From: Piscinibacter sp.
GTDB taxonomy: Bacteria > Pseudomonadota > Gammaproteobacteria > Burkholderiales > Burkholderiaceae_C
Reading direction: 5' to 3'
Assembly (NCBI GenBank): GCA_017983795.1
Contig: JAGOAS010000001.1
Span: 248,001 to 312,000, forward strand
Length of the DNA: 64,000 nucleotides
How positions within the stretch are numbered: position 1 is the first letter of the stretch; every line of letters starts with the position of its first letter. Under the pieces are notes generated by a model. The model did not search any database, had not been told where the DNA came from, and saw only the letters and a list, made by a program, of their open reading frames with translations. Positions 18,650-27,749 of this stretch are shown piece by piece. Position numbers and translations under genes: made by a program.

Positions 18650-19160
18650 GCTTGCAGCTAGGTGGGTGCGCTTGACGTTGATCGCCCAGCCGTCGATCCG
18701 CAAGCGGCTGTGCAGCATCCGGTAGCCGTGGCGGCGGTTCTGGCCGACGAGCTCCGTCAGGCGCTCGCGCAACCGGCCGTTGCCGTCATCGCGAGGTTGG
18801 TAGCGCAGCGTTCTGGCGCTCATGCCCACCAGCCTCAGAGCGTGGCGTTCGCTCAAGTCCCGAACCTGCCGCTGCCGCACCACTTCGCGACGCGCCGCCA
18901 CGGCCACTACTTTCCCTTGAGCACCTCACGCACCGCGTCGATCTCGAGCATCGAGTTGGCTAGCAGCTTCTTGAGCTTCGTGTTCTCGGCCTCCAGCGCC
19001 TTCAGGCGCTGGGCATCCGACACGTTCATGCCGCCGAACTTGGCCTTCCAGGCGTAGTAGCTCGGCTCGCTGAAGCCATGCTTCCTGCGTAGCTCCTTGA
19101 CCCGCAGCCCGGCATTGGCCTCACGCGGAAAGCCAATGATCTGTTTGACCCAGCACGTAG
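18650..19160 (-). mobile_element. IS3-family (IS407-like) remnant, orfA and orfB both truncated
   Basis: The frame ending at 18907 carries orfA from KQIIGFPREANAGLRVKELR through SEPSYYAWKAKFGGM to EIDAVREVLKGK, but lacks the normal N-terminal start, being fused to unrelated upstream sequence. The next frame (18602-18907) carries the first about 80 residues of orfB (ARREVVRQ, ERHALRLVGMSARTLRYQPR, HGYRMLHSRLRIDGW) and then loses homology. No DDE catalytic domain remains, so the element cannot move itself. It sits directly downstream of the secreted dockerin-like gene. Confidence 0.85.
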
Positions 19161-19245
19161 CGCTTTCATGGATCGCAAAGTGCCGTGGTTGGCCTTGTGT
19201 CACGGCTCTTGTGCACAATGGGCCGGGATTCGCTGTCACGAGGCG

Positions 19246-21021
19246 TCACTTGGGCGGGAGACAAAACACGCGGTTGCACTTGCTTGTGCAGATCGCCGCG
19301 TCGATCACATCAATCTTGCCGTTCCCATTGGCATCTCGCGAATCGGTGATCCCAGTGGCAGGCTTCCCGATGCCAAGTACGATCGACCGGATATCACGAT
19401 AATCAACAAGGTTGTCCCTATTGACGTCGCAGCGTGCGGTTGGTTGGGACACAGGGCACCCGTTGGCGCCGACTGCGGCGCCGGCTGGTGTGCCTGGACA
19501 CTGGTCAAGACTGTCGCTTACGCCGTCGCCGTCCGAGTCAGCGGGGACAACCGTGTAGGTCAAACTCCTTGAAGCCGTATTGCCAGCCGCATCACTGGCA
19601 GTGACCACAAGCGTCCTGATGCCAAGCGTTGTCGTGTCCAACGGCGAGCCGTTGGCGACCGTGCCGATGCACGTTTGAAGGCCGGACAACGCGTCCGCGC
19701 AAGTGTAGGCAGCCACAAGTGGCGCACCCTGTGCGACCGTTTGTCCGTTAGGTGTGGAAATCGATATCGACGGCGCGGTAGCGTCGCGCTTAATGGTGAT
19801 CGCAACACGCGCCTCTCCGACCTCGGTGGTGACACTGCACGCGACTTCGAGTCCGGGTGTGTCGAACGCGATCGTGGTCGGATCGCAGCCAGATCTGGAG
19901 GTGATGGGGAGGCCCTGAGGGTCCGAAACACTCCATGAAACGATCACGTCGCCGACATACCATTCATTGGAGCCGCGAAAACCGCCAACCGTCAAATCTA
20001 CGAGCGGCGGATCCCAGAAATCGACCGCGTCTGGAAATAGCACCCTCGACGGACTGGTTCCAGTTCCATGCAGCCAGATGGTAAGGATTGGGAGACCTGC
20101 TGTGGCCAGCTGCTGTCGCGGGATAACAGCGAAGTACAGCTCCCCTGGCGTCAGGTCCGCCAAGTACTTCGTCCACACCGGCGCCCCGTTGGCTCCATAG
20201 ATGGTGATTGCATCGCCGTCACCGGCTCTGTCAATCAAGAACGGTATGTATGTATCGGACTCACCGACGGAGACATCGGTATGGAATGTGAGGGAGGCCG
20301 GCGAAGCCGTCGTAAGCCATCCCCCTCCGCCCAAATCCATTGAGCCTCTTACACCGCCTCCACCCGCTGGAGTTGGCGGACAGTTCGGTGCACAGGGGGG
20401 TGGGGTGTAACGCGGAGCAAACGGGTACCGGCACTTGCCGAGGAAGCTAAAGCCGAGCGAGCCACACTGACTGCCATCATTAGGTGTGTAGTTCTGGTTC
20501 TCAAGGATGAAGCGGCGAACCGCGCGCTTCACGATCTTCTCTTTGCGTGACAAGCCGCTCTCCGAGCTTGCCGCGAACTCGCCCCCCATGCTCGGGCCGG
20601 GCGCAAAGTTGTAGTACCGCGCTTCGATGATCCTGCAGCCGCCATTGAGCTGATAACCCATGATGCTTGGCACCCAGGACAAGCGCTGATAGTCGGTGTA
20701 GACGACCTCGCCTCTGACACTGCCCTGACTGACTGTGATCACAACTTGCGTCCTGGTCACATCGCCGACCTTCCAGAGCTGGATGTCGCCGTTTGGCCCG
20801 CCAAATAAGAGTGTCAGCGGAGTGCACTGATCGCTGACGATCTCAGACACCTGAGCCCAAGTTGCCGACGAACTCGCGATGGCGATGACGAATCCGAGAA
20901 GGGCACGAAGAGCTTGGCGGACAGGGCGACAGCGAGAAGGTCTTCGACAGGCCTGCGAAGCAAGATCACTGCACTCGAGTTGCCGCGGTTTGCACGCGGC
21001 CAAACTGGATTCGACCTGCAT
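19246..21021 (-). CDS. Large secreted protein with Ig-like, TSP3 and dockerin-like calcium repeats
   Basis: A 591-residue exported protein (hydrophobic signal LLGFVIAIASSSATWAQ). Order: an N-terminal domain of about 130 residues with no recognised family; a Pro/Gly linker (PPPCAPNCPPTPAGGGG); a beta-rich domain (residues about 210-330); two Ig-like domains with paired cysteines (CSVTTEVGEARVAITIKRDA and YTCADALSGLQTC); a thrombospondin type-3 motif (DSDGDGVSDSLDQCPGTP); and two dockerin-like Ca2+ loops (DVNRDNLVDYRDI and DANGNGKIDVIDAAIC). ATG 21021 is favoured over 21030 because GGAAGG lies nine bases upstream. It is downstream of the Ser/Thr kinase and ECF sigma genes on the same strand, so is probably part of that regulon. 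Role unknown; adhesion or a surface complex is inference. Confidence 0.8.
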   Translation of the reverse strand: MQVESSLAACKPRQLECSDLASQACRRPSRCRPVRQALRALLGFVIAIASSSATWAQVSEIVSDQCTPLTLLFGGPNGDIQLWKVGDVTRTQVVITVSQGSVRGEVVYTDYQRLSWVPSIMGYQLNGGCRIIEARYYNFAPGPSMGGEFAASSESGLSRKEKIVKRAVRRFILENQNYTPNDGSQCGSLGFSFLGKCRYPFAPRYTPPPCAPNCPPTPAGGGGVRGSMDLGGGGWLTTASPASLTFHTDVSVGESDTYIPFLIDRAGDGDAITIYGANGAPVWTKYLADLTPGELYFAVIPRQQLATAGLPILTIWLHGTGTSPSRVLFPDAVDFWDPPLVDLTVGGFRGSNEWYVGDVIVSWSVSDPQGLPITSRSGCDPTTIAFDTPGLEVACSVTTEVGEARVAITIKRDATAPSISISTPNGQTVAQGAPLVAAYTCADALSGLQTCIGTVANGSPLDTTTLGIRTLVVTASDAAGNTASRSLTYTVVPADSDGDGVSDSLDQCPGTPAGAAVGANGCPVSQPTARCDVNRDNLVDYRDIRSIVLGIGKPATGITDSRDANGNGKIDVIDAAICTSKCNRVFCLPPK

Positions 21022-21384
21022 GCTGTCCATCCTTCCCCCGCTTTCGGACCGGTTCCTGCAAGTACCTCTCGCTGCGCTTTTGTCAGCTTCCTGCGATGGT
21101 GTCAAGAGAAGGATCCAGAAGGCTGGACGCGAGACCGCGGACTTTGGGGGGTGCCGGGGATCTGTCGGTATCGAGTGACGACTACTGGCCGGAACTCCCA
21201 GTTCACGGCGGCTCAGGAAGCAGCCGCTTGTGGCGATAGCGGCCGAGCTACTGCTCCGCAAAGTGTCCACTGACACTCGCGACCCTGAACCGACCTTCAC
21301 ACCAATAGCTAACGGACGCTCGGAAGGCTGATGACTGATGCTGCGTCCCGTCGGGCGGTCGCTTAAGTCTGTCAATGATCGTCC
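21022..21384. other. Intergenic region between kinase and secreted-protein genes
   Basis: About 360 bp with no convincing gene on either strand. The minus-strand frame of the secreted protein stays open through much of it but codes for a Ser/Arg-rich sequence without domain character, and the signal peptide starts only after 21021. It probably holds a promoter for the secreted-protein gene. No clear terminator seen. Confidence 0.4.
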
Positions 21385-24360
21385 CTATGACCTTGCGGAA
21401 GTGATCCGTCTGCTCTGCAATGCTCGATCTAGCAGCTCAGAAGGCCTTCTGAAATAGTCTGCGACTTTCGGCTCATTCACAAATGCTTCATGAGCCAAGT
21501 CAGCAAGTTCCATTGCACGCTTGCGCTTTCCTGCCTTCAAAGCGCACAAGCCTGCCACTCCCCGGACGCGCGCAATGTCTGGGTCGTACTCATACCACTG
21601 CTCCGCGACGTCGGACAAGTGCGCCTCGAGCAACGCCAGCCCGGCCAGCGAACGTCCAAGTTCGCACAGGGCCTGTCCTTGAACTGATCGATAGTCGGTG
21701 AAGCGATACGGCCCGAGCATCTCCACCTTTGGCAGCAGCTCAAGCGCGCCAGATGGATCTCCCTCTTGGAGCCTAATGCGAGCCAGCGCGATCAAGAAGG
21801 TGTGCTGACCAAACTCCGCATAGGCGGGCACACCTCGAAATGGTTCAATCTTCGGGGCGTTCTCCAGAATCTCGCGTGCCTCGCCATAGCGACCTTGCTC
21901 ACTCAGCCCTGCAGCGAGCTCAGCGTAGTACCACGCCGTCTCGGGATCTGCGGGGCCATACACCAACTTCGCCAGCTCTAGTGCCTCGCGATCTCGGGAC
22001 ACAGCCTCTCTGTAGTTTCCCAGGTACCTCGACGTGTAACCGAGAGCAGAGGCAAGATTCAGCTGTAGCCAGGGATCGTTGCTCAGTGCCCCAAGATTGA
22101 CTCGGGCACGAGTGAGCAGGTCAGCGCCCTCCCGAATTCTCCCGGACCATACTGTGACTTGCCCGAGGTACAGGTCGAAGAGGGCCCCGATTGAAGGCGG
22201 CAATCCGCCAGGATCAACGATAGTTTCTCTGGCCCTCCTCACAACGCGGCGCGCTTCATCCAGAGGAATTTCATAGGTTTCTCCTAGTACTACTGCTGCT
22301 CGTGCCTCAGCAAGTGCCGCTCGAATGTCTCCCGGCCCATTCAGAACTCGCATTGCCTTGAGTGCCAGGGCGAGTTGGCTTTTCGCGTCTTCGCCACGAC
22401 GGCGCCGAGCAAGTTCCTCAGTGAAGTCAAGGCGAATGTCAATCGCTGTCCGCGAGAGCTCTCCTTCGGTGATCGTGGCGATGTCGATGGCTCGTTTGTA
22501 GTGTTCAGCAGCTTCGTCGAATCGATTTCGTCGACTCAGCCAAGCGGCGCGCAGAGCGGCCGATTCGACGCGAGTTGATGCCACATGTGGACCCGGATTT
22601 CCAAGACTGACATCGACTTGATCTAGTTGTTGAAGGCACTCTGGATACTTGGCTTGAAGCAGCAGTACACGCGCAAGAGTCAAGCGCGCGGACGTCGAGA
22701 CGGCGGAAGAGTCCTTCGCTGCCGCTAACGCGCCTCTCGCCTCCAGCTCTGATTCAGCAAAGTGACCGGTTCTCGCCAGTGCGCGCGCAAGAAGTATGCG
22801 TGCTTTCGCCTGATCGTCAGCTTGAGCGCCTGTCTTGATGAGGGCATGGAGGTGTTTCCGACCAAACTCTGTCGCTTGCACCGAGCTTCCCATGTTGGCA
22901 AAGATGTCTGCGACGACGCCAAACAACTCCGCCTGCAGTTGGGGTTGCTGGTCGAACTTTGCTTCGATCAACCGGGCTCCTCTCAGCAGAATCAGTTCCG
23001 CTGGTAGCTCGCGTAGCTTTCCGTTGTCGTGTGCATCTCCCGCATTGATCCTGAAGACGTCGACAACGAACTCCTTCACTGCATTCGCACGTTCAGCGGC
23101 CTCGGTCGCACGAACTGCTTCATCGCTTGCGCGCCGAGCCTGGATGAGTGAAACGCCTGCGCCCACAATGACTGCGAGTAGAGTTGCGGCCCCTGCGGCG
23201 AACCCGAACCTATGTCGGAACGCTGCCTTGCGAAGTCTGTAGAGCAAGCTATCAGGGTGTGCCCTGATCGCATCTCCCGCTAGGTACCTCTCGATGTCCT
23301 GAGCAAGTGCATCCGCGGTCGCATAACGCCGGGATGGGTCGGGTTCCAGCGCCATGCAAACGATCGAGTTGATTTCGCCCTGCAGAACCCTCTTGGTTGC
23401 CCTATTCAGTGCTTGACCACTTGGCAGCACGGCCGTGCTTCCATATTCGGCGTTGCTCTCGGGAGCGTGCATGAACCGCGATGCCGCTCGTGGGGGCTGC
23501 CCAGTCAGCAACTCGCGCAGCAGGATGCCCAGAGAGTAGACATCCGACGCCACAGTGACTGGCTCGCCTCTGATCTGCTCTGGAGACGCGTAGTGCGGAG
23601 TGAACACTCGTCCATGTTCCTGGGTCACCCCTCCAGGATCGACCTGGGCTTGATCCAGTAGCTTGGCGATTCCGAAGTCGAGTAGATGTGCCTGACCGTC
23701 AGGTGTCACTAGGATGTTCGACGGCTTGAGATCACGATGGACGACCAATCGTCCATGGGCGTAGGCCACTGCTCGCGCAACCTGCGCGAATAGCCGCAGC
23801 TTATCCGTGATGCCAGGCCCATTCTCTTTGCACCATTCGTCGATGGCCTTGCCGTGTTGTATGTACTCAAGCGCAATGTAGGGGCGCCCCGTCGCATCGA
23901 TCCCAGCGTCGTACAGCCTCGCGATGTTCGGATGCTCCAACAGAGCTCCAATCTCCCGTTCTCGGGCAACGCGTTCAGCCAGGCCTGCGTTCGATCTCAA
24001 CCTCGGAAGCTTCAGCGCGACTTGGCGCTTGAAGGCGCCGTCCGCCCGCTCGGCTAGCCATACGGTTCCCATGCCACCCTGCCCAATGGCAGAAAGCATT
24101 CGATACGGGCCGACAAGATCGCCAGCGCTTATCGTCCACGCTTCTTCGTTCTCTTCAAACTTGGGCAGCGTGGAAAGACGACCTTGGGTTCCGGGGGCTG
24201 TGTGCTCAATAAGTAGCTCGCGCAAGATCGGCTCTAGATGCTTGTCAGCTGGTCCCAGCGCGATAAACCAGCCTTCTTTCTGCGCAGGCGCTAGCGACAT
24301 GACCTCGTCGAGAAGGCGACTCAAGGCAACGAGGTCAGCGGCACCTAGAGCCATCGTCAA
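21385..24360 (-). CDS. Transmembrane Ser/Thr protein kinase with TPR region
   Basis: A 991-residue Hanks-type kinase. The kinase domain occupies about 86-365: G-loop GQGGMGTVW (93-101), invariant Lys in VALKLP (K117), HRDLKPSN (H208-R-D210), DFG (228-230), YASPEQIRGE and SDVYSLGILL. One membrane helix follows at about 393-415 (FAAGAATLLAVIVGAGVSLI), then about 570 residues of helical TPR-like repeats outside or alongside the membrane. The N-terminal about 75 residues resemble the short regulatory segment common in this kinase type. It starts 14 bp after the sigma factor gene, so they are co-transcribed. ECF factors paired with such kinases can be activated by phosphorylation (known for EcfP/PknT of Vibrio parahaemolyticus), which is the likely logic here. 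Confidence 0.93.
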   Translation of the reverse strand: MTMALGAADLVALSRLLDEVMSLAPAQKEGWFIALGPADKHLEPILRELLIEHTAPGTQGRLSTLPKFEENEEAWTISAGDLVGPYRMLSAIGQGGMGTVWLAERADGAFKRQVALKLPRLRSNAGLAERVAREREIGALLEHPNIARLYDAGIDATGRPYIALEYIQHGKAIDEWCKENGPGITDKLRLFAQVARAVAYAHGRLVVHRDLKPSNILVTPDGQAHLLDFGIAKLLDQAQVDPGGVTQEHGRVFTPHYASPEQIRGEPVTVASDVYSLGILLRELLTGQPPRAASRFMHAPESNAEYGSTAVLPSGQALNRATKRVLQGEINSIVCMALEPDPSRRYATADALAQDIERYLAGDAIRAHPDSLLYRLRKAAFRHRFGFAAGAATLLAVIVGAGVSLIQARRASDEAVRATEAAERANAVKEFVVDVFRINAGDAHDNGKLRELPAELILLRGARLIEAKFDQQPQLQAELFGVVADIFANMGSSVQATEFGRKHLHALIKTGAQADDQAKARILLARALARTGHFAESELEARGALAAAKDSSAVSTSARLTLARVLLLQAKYPECLQQLDQVDVSLGNPGPHVASTRVESAALRAAWLSRRNRFDEAAEHYKRAIDIATITEGELSRTAIDIRLDFTEELARRRRGEDAKSQLALALKAMRVLNGPGDIRAALAEARAAVVLGETYEIPLDEARRVVRRARETIVDPGGLPPSIGALFDLYLGQVTVWSGRIREGADLLTRARVNLGALSNDPWLQLNLASALGYTSRYLGNYREAVSRDREALELAKLVYGPADPETAWYYAELAAGLSEQGRYGEAREILENAPKIEPFRGVPAYAEFGQHTFLIALARIRLQEGDPSGALELLPKVEMLGPYRFTDYRSVQGQALCELGRSLAGLALLEAHLSDVAEQWYEYDPDIARVRGVAGLCALKAGKRKRAMELADLAHEAFVNEPKVADYFRRPSELLDRALQSRRITSARS

Positions 24361-24374
24361 TGCCTCTTGGCGCT

Positions 24375-24929
24375 CTACTGCTTGAGTGCCGCAAGCAGCA
24401 GCAGCCTCGCCTTTTCCCAGTCACGTCGAACGGTACGCTCCGTGACGTCCAGCGCCTCCGCGATCTCGGTCTCGGTGTAGCCGCCGAAGTAGCGCATCTC
24501 CACGACCTGCGCGAGGCGCGGCTCCGCTTGCTCAAGTCTCAGCAGAGCCTCGTGCACGTCCAGCACCTCCTTCTCTCCCGCCGGCAGCTCCGCCGAGATC
24601 TGTGTGTCCAGCGTCAGCTCAGTCAGGTCGCCGCCGCGGCGTGCTGCCTGGCGCTCGCGCACTGAGTCGATGATCACCGAGCGCATCACGCGCGAGGCAT
24701 AGGCAAAGAAGGCGCGCCGATCGTCGCTGCGCAGCCGGCCTCCCTGCAGGAACCGGAGGTAGGACTCGTGCACCAGGGCCGTGGTATCCAGGTAGGTGTT
24801 CCTGCCACCGTCACGCAGCCTCGAACGAGCCAGCTTGCGCAGTTCATCGTAGGCTGCCGCAAACAGCCGCTCGCGCGCCGTGTCATCACCCGCCGCCAGC
24901 TGCCTGATGAGTTCCGTGATGTCCGACAT
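24375..24929 (-). CDS. ECF-like RNA polymerase sigma factor
   Basis: A 184-residue sigma factor of the ECF-like class often paired with Ser/Thr kinases. Region 2 includes ERLFAAAYDELRKLARSRLR, TTALVHESYLRFLQ and DRRAFFAYASRVMRSVIIDS; region 4 is VVEMRYFGGYTETEIAEALD, then RTVRRDWEKARLLL. ATG 24929 is used because the upstream extension is Arg-rich and not part of the fold. No anti-sigma factor gene is adjacent; instead the kinase follows directly, suggesting control by phosphorylation. Likely targets are the downstream secreted protein and perhaps the divergent operon at 25465. Confidence 0.92.
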   Translation of the reverse strand: MSDITELIRQLAAGDDTARERLFAAAYDELRKLARSRLRDGGRNTYLDTTALVHESYLRFLQGGRLRSDDRRAFFAYASRVMRSVIIDSVRERQAARRGGDLTELTLDTQISAELPAGEKEVLDVHEALLRLEQAEPRLAQVVEMRYFGGYTETEIAEALDVTERTVRRDWEKARLLLLAALKQ

Positions 24930-25052
24930 GACCCCCGCCACCACTCGCCTTGCCGTATTGCAGCCCATGCGGCGGCGGCGTGCAAGTGGCGCGTCCGCGG
25001 AGGCTGACGACATAGGGGGACTGTCCACACGGCACACGACGCGGGAGGCCTC

Positions 25053-25259
25053 CTAGCGTGTGCCTACGCCACTGGGTGACACCGATGCCACTTTCGTCGA
25101 CTTCGCGTTCGCCTGGGCGATAGCGGCGGCATCGCTGGCGCTGTCGAACAGCACCAGCACCGTACTTAGCACGCTTCCGCTAGCGATGAGGGCGGTGCAG
25201 AGGGTAACGAGTCGAACCTTGAGCGTGGGTCGTGCAAAGGCATATCGGGAGTTGGACAT
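25053..25259 (-). CDS. Small single-pass membrane or exported protein
   Basis: A 68-residue protein starting MSNSRYAFARPTLKVRLVTL with one hydrophobic helix (TLCTALIASGSVLSTVLVLF) and an Ala/Ser-rich tail. A good AGGAG lies about seven bases upstream of ATG 25259, which supports translation. It lies just upstream of the sigma factor on the same strand. Its position suggests a role in the sigma/kinase signalling unit, such as a sensor or anti-sigma-like peptide; that is inference, with no family known to me. Confidence 0.7.
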   Translation of the reverse strand: MSNSRYAFARPTLKVRLVTLCTALIASGSVLSTVLVLFDSASDAAAIAQANAKSTKVASVSPSGVGTR

Positions 25260-25464
25260 CGCAGATCTCCTGTCGGTTGGCGGGCTCGGCGCAATGCCTT
25301 GGCCCCTGCACTCCCAGACGGGCGAGGCACCAGATTCCGGACATTGCTTGCTCCGTGGACCGGAGGCTCGCGTGTCCGGTCCTGCTCCTGCATGCCGTCT
25401 GAGCAGGGGAGAGAGGCGCGTCAAGCTCGAAGCCTCGCTGTGCCACTCGCAACTGGAGGAGACC

Positions 25465-26958
25465 ATGTCTGCTTTCGAACCTGGAATCAACAGGGTGCTG
25501 CGAAACGAATCGAGAGATCCGCGGACGCTGGCAAGGCCAGACGGCCAGTCACCTGAGGTCGATGCGCACTCGCGCGCCATCATTGATCGCACCCGCAGAG
25601 TCCGCCTGGCCGAAGTCTTCCGCCGCCGAAGTAGTGCCGCGCTCTACTGGAACGAGGACCGATATGGCATCACCACGGTGGCGATGCGGACCACGAGCCT
25701 GAGCGAGAAGCAGTTGCTCGACATCTTGCGGTTTCGCCTCGCGCAGTACCTGCAAGCCGGCCAACTCGATCCTCGCCTGATCTTCGACCGGCGCCTGGAG
25801 CATGAACCCGCCAGCCATGTCTCGCCAGAAGACATTCACTTCCTCTGCGGCGTGAGCGAAACCGGCGAGATCCTGGCCTACGGGACATTCAAGTCCGTTT
25901 CAGCTGATGTATGCGCCTCTCGTGTCTGCGATTCCGGTCGCCCGCTCTTTCCTGTCGAAGAGGTCTTTGGCCAGGGGCTCTTCAATCGCCTTCGAATACT
26001 GCCTGACCTCCCTGTGCGGCGAGTTCGTGAGGCCGGCCGCCTGATGAAGAGCCACTGCACAGACGTTTCCGACGAACTGATGATCCGCGCGCCGATCGAA
26101 CTGCTTCTGGGCGCTTTCAAGTTCGCCAGCGCCGTGACGCATGAGTTCGATGCGTGCGTAGGCGACGTCGAGATGGGCGTCGCGAAGAAGGCTCTGGACT
26201 ACTTTCAGCTTCCGACCACTCTCATTCGAGGGACAGTTCCGTACTGCGAGGAGTCGTCATTCGGGTTCTTCAACTATCAGCACAGAACGCGTCACCCTTA
26301 CGCATTCTGCTGCGCGGACATTTCGGCGCACCGTCTCGCTGCTGTGGACGCGGCACTATCGCAGCCAGGAAAGAGCGGCATTGAGGCGCTGATTGCACTG
26401 CGGGGCGATGCCTGCGCGCCGCGGAGCAGCTTGGAGCCTGCGGGAGGACTTCCGCCATTGAACAGAATGGACCTCGCTCAGGTCGGCATGCCCATGTTGA
26501 ACCGCCGCGAGATGTTGCAGTTGGGTGAGTGGCTCAGGCGCACGGAACCATTTCGTGGCCTCTCCGTGGCTGAAGCCGCTGCCCTTGGCACGCTACTGCG
26601 CCGAACGACGTTCGCGGCGGGGGAGCGGCTCTTGCGCTGCGGGAGCGCCCCTTTGGGTGTCACATTCATTGAGCAAGGTTTGGCTGTTCTGAGTTGCGTC
26701 GGGCGAAGTCAGCCGGTTCCAAGCGTTCTCGAAGTCGGCCCTTTCGACTACTTTGGGGAGACCTCGGTGCTCTGTGGTGGTGTGAGCGAGGCTGATGTCG
26801 TTGCGGCGACACCGGGCTCGGCGCTTGTCCTGGGACGGGATGTCTATTCGAATGTGCTCTCGTCTTTGCCAGAAGTTCAAGCAGAGTTCAGCCGGAAAGC
26901 ACTTGAGCGCTTCACCGTCGCAAGGGGCGGCGATTTGACTGCGGAGATGCATCAATGA
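25465..26958 (+). CDS. LuxI/FeeM-like acyltransferase fused to a cyclic-nucleotide-binding fold
   Basis: A 497-residue two-domain protein. Residues about 85-310 follow the autoinducer-synthase/N-acyl amino acid synthase (GNAT) layout: RFRLAQYLQAG, D108-R109, HFLCGVSETGEILAYGTFKS, FPVEEVFGQ, and VREAGRLMKS (the position of ESSRF in LuxI). Residues about 375-490 are a cNMP-binding beta-roll with GPFDYFGETSVLCGG; the Arg that normally follows and contacts the cyclic phosphate is replaced (GVSEADV), so it may not bind cAMP normally. ATG 25465 follows GGAGGA. Its stop overlaps the next gene's ATG (ATGA). It diverges from the sigma/kinase cluster. The product could be an acylated small molecule or lipid; substrate unknown. 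Confidence 0.75.
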   Translation: MSAFEPGINRVLRNESRDPRTLARPDGQSPEVDAHSRAIIDRTRRVRLAEVFRRRSSAALYWNEDRYGITTVAMRTTSLSEKQLLDILRFRLAQYLQAGQLDPRLIFDRRLEHEPASHVSPEDIHFLCGVSETGEILAYGTFKSVSADVCASRVCDSGRPLFPVEEVFGQGLFNRLRILPDLPVRRVREAGRLMKSHCTDVSDELMIRAPIELLLGAFKFASAVTHEFDACVGDVEMGVAKKALDYFQLPTTLIRGTVPYCEESSFGFFNYQHRTRHPYAFCCADISAHRLAAVDAALSQPGKSGIEALIALRGDACAPRSSLEPAGGLPPLNRMDLAQVGMPMLNRREMLQLGEWLRRTEPFRGLSVAEAAALGTLLRRTTFAAGERLLRCGSAPLGVTFIEQGLAVLSCVGRSQPVPSVLEVGPFDYFGETSVLCGGVSEADVVAATPGSALVLGRDVYSNVLSSLPEVQAEFSRKALERFTVARGGDLTAEMHQ

Positions 26959-27632
26959 GACGGTCGTGCGACATCTCGCTCTGCGCATTGCACATCGCGG
27001 TTCCGACGGCCGTGTTCCTGGTCGCACCAGCCGTCGCGGGGCCTGAATACCTGCGTCACCCGGCGCCGTGGGCAGGATTTGTCTGTGCCGTCTTGACCCT
27101 GGCCTCCCAGCCCGCGCTGTCCACCGCCGAGTTGCTCGAAGACTCCAGGGACAAGGGCTCAGCACTTGGCATCCTGATGGCAGTCGTACTTGCCAACGCG
27201 GCATCGGTTGCCGAGTTTTCCTGGCGGGACTTCGTGCTTCCGGAAGTCGACTCTCTTTGGACCATCGCGGGAGTCTTGGTCGCCGCTTGCGGGATGGCCT
27301 TGCGCCTGTGGGCCATCAGGTCCCTCGGCCGCTACTTCACTTCCAGTGTGTCCTTTGTCGAGGGGCAACGGGTGAAGACGGCCGGACCCTACCGATACGT
27401 GCGACATCCGTCCTATACCGGAAGTCTCGCGACCGTCGTAGGTACGGCGATGGCTCTTGGAAGCGCTCTTGGGCTGATCCTTGTGGGCGCGATAGTAGTT
27501 CCAGCCTACCTCTACAGAATTCGCGTCGAGGAGCAGCACTTGATCGGAAGGCTCGGGGACGAGTACACGAGGTACTGCGACTCCACGCCAGCCTTGCTTC
27601 CTTCACTTCGCAGGATTCAGAACTCAGTATGA
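26955..27632 (+). CDS. ICMT/PEMT-like integral membrane methyltransferase
   Basis: A 225-residue protein with about five to six hydrophobic helices and the family signature TAGPYRYVRHPSYTG (R150-H151-P152) followed by a conserved acidic pair (VEEQHLIGRLGDEY, E192/E193), which bind S-adenosylmethionine in isoprenylcysteine carboxyl methyltransferases. Bacterial members methylate carboxylates, phospholipids or small molecules; the substrate is not evident. Translation is coupled to the acyltransferase-cNBD gene by a 4-bp overlap, so both probably act on one product. Confidence 0.88.
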   Translation: MRRSCDISLCALHIAVPTAVFLVAPAVAGPEYLRHPAPWAGFVCAVLTLASQPALSTAELLEDSRDKGSALGILMAVVLANAASVAEFSWRDFVLPEVDSLWTIAGVLVAACGMALRLWAIRSLGRYFTSSVSFVEGQRVKTAGPYRYVRHPSYTGSLATVVGTAMALGSALGLILVGAIVVPAYLYRIRVEEQHLIGRLGDEYTRYCDSTPALLPSLRRIQNSV

Positions 27633-27749
27633 ACGCGTTCCTCTGTCGGCCCACTGCGAGGATCGACTGGCGCCTCGTCTTCACCTGGTCCAACCCTCTG
27701 CCACTCAGGGGCGACAGTGTCGTTCCCATCACGTTTGAAGGAGCCTGAA

